Shown: in pieces, positions 60,334 through 64,000 of the stretch
Position numbering within the stretch: the stretch's first letter is position 1
How the letters are laid out: every line of letters starts with the position of its first letter
Assembly: GCF_902459685.1 (NCBI RefSeq)
Contig: NZ_CABPSF010000002.1
Coordinates: forward strand, 992,001-1,056,000
Source of the DNA: Pandoraea iniqua
Lineage (GTDB): Bacteria > Pseudomonadota > Gammaproteobacteria > Burkholderiales > Burkholderiaceae
Length of the DNA stretch: 64,000 bases
Direction: 5' to 3'
Position numbers and translations under genes: made by a program
The notes under the pieces: generated by a model
What the model was told of the DNA's origin: nothing
The model's input: the letters and a program-made list of their open reading frames with translations, nothing else
The model's database searches: none

Positions 60334-62109
60334 ATGGCTGCAATTAAAAATTCGCTGCCGCGCCGCCGCTTTGACGTTGTCATCGTGGGCGCAGGTGGTT
60401 CGGGCATGCGTGCGTCGCTGCAACTGGCCAAGGCCGGTCTGTCGGTGGCCGTGCTGTCCAAGGTGTTCCCCACCCGTTCGCATACCGTTGCTGCCCAAGG
60501 CGGCATTGGCGCTTCGCTCGGCAACATGAGCGAAGACAACTGGCATTACCACTTCTACGACACCATCAAGGGCTCCGACTGGCTCGGCGACCAAGATGCG
60601 ATCGAGTTCATGTGCCGTCAGGCACCGAACGCCGTGTACGAGCTCGAACACTTCGGCATGCCGTTCGACCGTAACGCCGATGGCACGATTTATCAGCGCC
60701 CGTTCGGCGGTCACACGGCCAACTACGGTGAGAAGCCGGTCCAGCGCGCTTGCGCGGCCGCCGACCGTACCGGTCACGCCCTGCTGCACACGCTGTATCA
60801 GCAAAACGTCGCCGCCAAGACCCACTTCTTCGTGGAGTGGATGGCGCTCGACCTGATCCGTAACTCCGAAGGCGATGTCCTCGGTGTGTCGGCGCTGGAA
60901 CTCGAAACCGGCGAAGTCTACCTGCTCGAAGCCAAGTGCACGTTGTTCGCGACCGGCGGTGCCGGCCGTGTGTACGCTGCCTCGACGAACGCGTTCATCA
61001 ACACCGGTGACGGTCTGGGTATGGCGGCACGTGCCGGCATTCCGCTCGAAGACATGGAATTCTGGCAATTCCACCCGACCGGCGTGGCCGGCGCGGGTGT
61101 GCTGATTACCGAAGGTGTGCGTGGCGAAGGCGGTATTCTGCGCAATTCGAACGGCGAGCGTTTCATGGAACGTTACGCGCCGACGCTGAAGGATCTGGCG
61201 CCGCGTGACTTCGTGTCGCGTTCGATGGACCAGGAAATCAAGGAAGGTCGCGGTTGCGGCCCGAACGGCGACTACGTGCTGCTCGATCTCTCGCACATCG
61301 GTGCCGAGACGATCATGAAGCGCCTGCCGTCGATTCGCGAAATCGCATTGAAGTTCGCCAACGTCGACGCGATCAAGGAACCGATTCCGGTCGTGCCGAC
61401 CATCCACTATCAGATGGGTGGTATCCCGACGAACTATCACGGTCAGGTCGTGGTGCAGCAAGAAGGCGCCTCGGTGCCGGTCAACGGCTTCTACGCCGTG
61501 GGCGAGTGCTCGTGCGTGTCGGTCCACGGTGCGAACCGTCTGGGCACGAACTCGCTGCTCGACCTCGTGGTGTTCGGCCGTGCGGCCGGTAACCACATCG
61601 TCGACTTCGTGAAGAACCACGGCGACCACAAGCCGCTGCCCGCCGACGCCGGCGAGAACGCGCTGGCACGTCTGGGCCGCCTCGAAGGGTCGAGCTCGGG
61701 CGAGTATGCCCAGGACGTCGCCAACGACATCCGCGCCACCATGCAAAAGCACGCTGGCGTGTTCCGTACCGCCGACCTGCTCAAGGAAGGTGTGGGCGAG
61801 ATTCTGCAAGTGGCCGAGCGCGTGTCGCACGTCCACCTGAAGGACAAGTCGAAGGTGTTCAACACGGCGCGTATGGAAGCGCTGGAAGTCGACAACCTGA
61901 TCGAAGTGGCCAAGGCCACCATGATCGCAGCCGAAGCCCGCAAGGAAAGCCGTGGCGCACACGCGCACAGCGATTATCCGGAGCGCGACGACGCCAACTG
62001 GATGCGCCACTCGCTGTTCTTCAGCGAAGGTAATCGTCTGGATTACAAGCCGGTGCAACTCAAGCCGCTGACCGTCGACTCGGTTCCGCCCAAGGCGCGG
62101 ACGTTCTAA
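60334..62109 (+). CDS. sdhA: Succinate dehydrogenase flavoprotein subunit
   Basis: SdhA oxidises succinate to fumarate with covalently bound FAD. The 591-residue protein has the nucleotide fold VVIVGAGGSGMRASLQLAKAG near residue 15 and the FAD-linking histidine in RSHTVAAQGGIGA (about 49). The active-site region is EFWQFHPTGVAGAGVLITEG with RGEGG after it, and the C-terminal part contains RKESRGAHAHSDYPERDD. It starts 3 bp after sdhD and is followed 15 bp later by sdhB. Length and motifs are normal. Confidence 0.97.
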   Translation: MAAIKNSLPRRRFDVVIVGAGGSGMRASLQLAKAGLSVAVLSKVFPTRSHTVAAQGGIGASLGNMSEDNWHYHFYDTIKGSDWLGDQDAIEFMCRQAPNAVYELEHFGMPFDRNADGTIYQRPFGGHTANYGEKPVQRACAAADRTGHALLHTLYQQNVAAKTHFFVEWMALDLIRNSEGDVLGVSALELETGEVYLLEAKCTLFATGGAGRVYAASTNAFINTGDGLGMAARAGIPLEDMEFWQFHPTGVAGAGVLITEGVRGEGGILRNSNGERFMERYAPTLKDLAPRDFVSRSMDQEIKEGRGCGPNGDYVLLDLSHIGAETIMKRLPSIREIALKFANVDAIKEPIPVVPTIHYQMGGIPTNYHGQVVVQQEGASVPVNGFYAVGECSCVSVHGANRLGTNSLLDLVVFGRAAGNHIVDFVKNHGDHKPLPADAGENALARLGRLEGSSSGEYAQDVANDIRATMQKHAGVFRTADLLKEGVGEILQVAERVSHVHLKDKSKVFNTARMEALEVDNLIEVAKATMIAAEARKESRGAHAHSDYPERDDANWMRHSLFFSEGNRLDYKPVQLKPLTVDSVPPKARTF

Positions 62110-62124
62110 GGGATTCGCAAGATC

Positions 62125-62826
62125 ATGAAACGTATTTTTGAAGTCTACCGTTACGATCCGGACAAGGACGCCGCACCGTACATGCAGACCTACGAGGTCG
62201 AACTCGACGGTCATGAACGCATGCTGCTGGACGCGCTGGTCAAGCTCAAGAAGATCGATGAAGGCATCGCCTTCCGCCGCTCGTGCCGTGAAGGCGTGTG
62301 CGGTTCGGACGCGATGAACATCAACGGCAAGAATGGTCTGGCCTGCCTGACCAACATGAAGGATCTGCCGAACAAGATCGTGCTGAAGCCGCTGCCGGGC
62401 CTGCCCGTCATTCGCGACCTGATCGTCGACATGACGCACTTCTTCAACCAGTACCACTCGATCAAGCCGTACCTGATCAATCCCGAGCCGGCACCGGAGA
62501 AGGAGCGCCTTCAGTCGCCCGAACAGCGTGATGAGCTGGATGGTCTGTACGAGTGTATTCTTTGCGCATCGTGCTCGACCTCGTGCCCGAGCTTCTGGTG
62601 GAACCCGGATAAGTTCGTCGGCCCGGCTGGCCTGCTGCAAGCCTATCGCTTCATCGCGGACAGCCGCGATACGGCGACGAGCGAGCGTCTGGACAACCTG
62701 GAAGATCCGTACCGACTGTTCCGCTGCCACACCATCATGAACTGCGTGGACGTGTGCCCGAAGGGTCTGAACCCGACGAAGGCCATTGGCAAGATCAAGG
62801 AGTTGATGGTGCGTCGCGCCGTCTAA
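62125..62826 (+). CDS. sdhB: Succinate dehydrogenase iron-sulfur subunit
   Basis: SdhB passes electrons from SdhA to the quinone site through three Fe-S clusters. The 233-residue protein has the [2Fe-2S] ligands in FRRSCREGVCGSDAMNING and CLTN, then the [4Fe-4S] motif CILCASCSTSCPSFWW and the [3Fe-4S]/[4Fe-4S] region CHTIMNCVDVCPKGLNP. It lies 15 bp after sdhA and 9 bp before sdhE. Identification is firm. Confidence 0.97.
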   Translation: MKRIFEVYRYDPDKDAAPYMQTYEVELDGHERMLLDALVKLKKIDEGIAFRRSCREGVCGSDAMNINGKNGLACLTNMKDLPNKIVLKPLPGLPVIRDLIVDMTHFFNQYHSIKPYLINPEPAPEKERLQSPEQRDELDGLYECILCASCSTSCPSFWWNPDKFVGPAGLLQAYRFIADSRDTATSERLDNLEDPYRLFRCHTIMNCVDVCPKGLNPTKAIGKIKELMVRRAV

Positions 62827-62835
62827 TCACAGATC

Positions 62836-63108
62836 ATGCCGGACACTACTCACCAGTCTGATCCGGTCAAGCGTGCCCGCCTGCGTTGGCGGGCACGTCG
62901 CGGCTTGCTGGAAAACGACCTCATCCTCGAGCGGTTCTTCGCCAAGTACGAAGCCTCGATGACCGATGAGGACGTCGGCGCCCTGACCAGGCTGCTCGAT
63001 TTGAGCGACAACGATTTGATGGATCTGCTGCTAGCGCGTAAAGAGCCCGAGGCGGATCTGGACGGGCCGGACGTGCAGCGCCTGCTGGCGCTTTTGCGTG
63101 CCGTGTAG
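62836..63108 (+). CDS. sdhE: FAD assembly factor SdhE
   Basis: SdhE helps attach FAD covalently to SdhA. The 90-residue protein has the conserved motif ARRGLLENDLILERFF, a variant of the RGMLE signature in which Met is Leu, at about residue 17. The end is the helical DLDGPDVQRLLALLRAV. It lies within the sdh operon, between sdhB and gltA, as in other Burkholderiales. It is followed by a 29-bp gap with a short T-run before gltA. Confidence 0.93.
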   Translation: MPDTTHQSDPVKRARLRWRARRGLLENDLILERFFAKYEASMTDEDVGALTRLLDLSDNDLMDLLLARKEPEADLDGPDVQRLLALLRAV

Positions 63109-63137
63109 GGGTTTAAGTATTTTTTTGAGGAAGCGAT

Positions 63138-64000
63138 ATGACTCCGTCTGATGTTAAAGCCACCCTATCTTTCTCTGATGAATCGCCCAGCGTAGAGCTG
63201 CCGATTTACAAGGGTACGATGGGTCCGGATGTGATCGACATCCGCAAGCTGTACGGCCAGACCGGCAAATTCACGTATGACCCGGGCTTCATGTCGACGG
63301 CGTCGTGCAATTCCGCCATCACTTACATCGATGGCGACAAGGGCGAGCTGCTGTACCGCGGCTACCCGATCGAACAGTTGGCCACCAACTGCGACTTCCT
63401 CGAGACCTCGTACCTGCTGCTCAAGGGCGAACTGCCGAACGCGCAGCAAAAGGCCGAGTTCGTCGACACCGTGACCCGTCACACGATGGTTCACGAGCAG
63501 ATGAATTTCTTCTTCCGTGGCTTCCGTCGCGACGCACACCCGATGGCTGTGCTGACCGGCTCGGTCGGCGCCCTGTCGGCGTTCTACCACGACTCGCTGG
63601 ACATCAATAATCCGAATCACCGTGAAGTCTCGGCGATTCGTCTGATCGCCAAGCTGCCGACGCTCGTCGCCATGGCGTACAAGTACAGCATCGGTCAGCC
63701 GTTCGTGTACCCGAGCAACGACCTGTCGTACAGCGCGAACTTCATGCGCATGATGTTCGCCAACCCGTGCGAAGAGTACAAGGTCAACGACGTGCTGGTG
63801 CGCGCCCTCGACCGTATCCTGATTCTGCACGCCGATCACGAACAGAACGCTTCGACCTCGACCGTGCGTCTGGCCGGTTCGTCGGGCGCCAACCCGTTCG
63901 CCTGTATCGCTGCGGGTATCGCCTGTCTGTGGGGCCCGGCGCACGGTGGTGCGAACGAAGCCGCGCTGAACATGCTCGAGCAGATCGGTTCGCCGGAAAA
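63138..64000 (+). CDS. gltA: Citrate synthase, 5' part (3' end outside window)
   Basis: This type II citrate synthase condenses acetyl-CoA with oxaloacetate at the entry of the TCA cycle. The 287 complete codons present start [16 protein letters not shown], with GAGGAAGCG upstream as ribosome-binding site. [47 protein letters not shown] with its active-site histidine, and [15 protein letters not shown] are all normal. The gene runs off the window with no stop codon reached, and full length is expected to be near 430 residues. It is 29 bp after sdhE and probably in the same operon. Confidence 0.97.
   Translation, partial: MTPSDVKATLSFSDESPSVELPIYKGTMGPDVIDIRKLYGQTGKFTYDPGFMSTASCNSAITYIDGDKGELLYRGYPIEQLATNCDFLETSYLLLKGELPNAQQKAEFVDTVTRHTMVHEQMNFFFRGFRRDAHPMAVLTGSVGALSAFYHDSLDINNPNHREVSAIRLIAKLPTLVAMAYKYSIGQPFVYPSNDLSYSANFMRMMFANPCEEYKVNDVLVRALDRILILHADHEQNASTSTVRLAGSSGANPFACIAAGIACLWGPAHGGANEAALNMLEQIGSPE

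Noticed and set aside
59941-62730. 929-residue open frame antisense to sdhD-sdhA-sdhB
   Set aside because: It mirrors three firmly identified genes and has a biased composition.

Overview
The window looks like a chromosomal segment of a GC-rich betaproteobacterium of the Burkholderiales. Pandoraea or a close Burkholderiaceae relative is my best guess. The reasons are the gene order nuoD-N followed by a DUF2818 gene, the block acnA / mdh / GntR regulator / sdhCDABE / gltA, the DUF1178 and DUF2863 genes, and the codon use. The genus is inferred from gene content only.

Layout. (1) 1-13306: the distal part of the respiratory complex I operon (nuoD, cut by the window edge, through nuoN) plus a small DUF2818 membrane protein, closed by a good intrinsic terminator. 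A terminator-like hairpin also lies inside the operon between nuoD and nuoE. (2) 13414-14609: a Nudix hydrolase and a DUF1178 protein. (3) 14621-32971: an accessory region. On the minus strand is a 1593-residue toxin-like protein with a His-rich tract, a DUF6543 (dermonecrotic-toxin-like) segment and a C-terminal YopT-like Cys-His-Asp protease triad. After a MaoC-like gene comes a tight plus-strand five-gene array: an unknown protein, two large paralogous RHS/YD-repeat proteins, an Ig-like protein, and a lipoprotein that looks crystallin-like and then lectin-like. This array and the toxin are the most novel part of the window. (4) 33027-40117: a YegP-like protein, a glutathione transferase, and a minus-strand acyl-CoA catabolic operon (3-hydroxyacyl-CoA dehydrogenase, enoyl-CoA hydratase, histidine phosphatase, APH-like kinase, acyl-CoA dehydrogenase). 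A TetR/PaaR-like operator lies upstream, and the kinase-dehydrogenase pair resembles ACAD10/11 and LvaA/LvaC.

(5) 40401-53049: mixed genes: an MFS exporter beside a truncated alcohol dehydrogenase remnant and a divergent LysR regulator, a second GST, a methionine-type aminotransferase, an orphan PIN-domain protein, YaaA, an M14 carboxypeptidase, a secreted Lys-rich protein, a TrmB-like methyltransferase, DUF2863, and a coupled alkylation-repair pair (Ada-AlkA fusion plus Ogt). (6) 53268-64000: TCA-cycle genes: aconitase A, a MliC-like secreted protein, malate dehydrogenase, a GntR/UTRA regulator with a 20-bp perfect palindrome in front of it, succinate dehydrogenase CDAB with SdhE, and the first two thirds of citrate synthase.

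The complex I and succinate dehydrogenase clusters both feed the quinone pool, and the GntR regulator is well placed to control mdh and the sdh-gltA operon. I saw no rRNA, tRNA, CRISPR array, insertion sequence or integrase.
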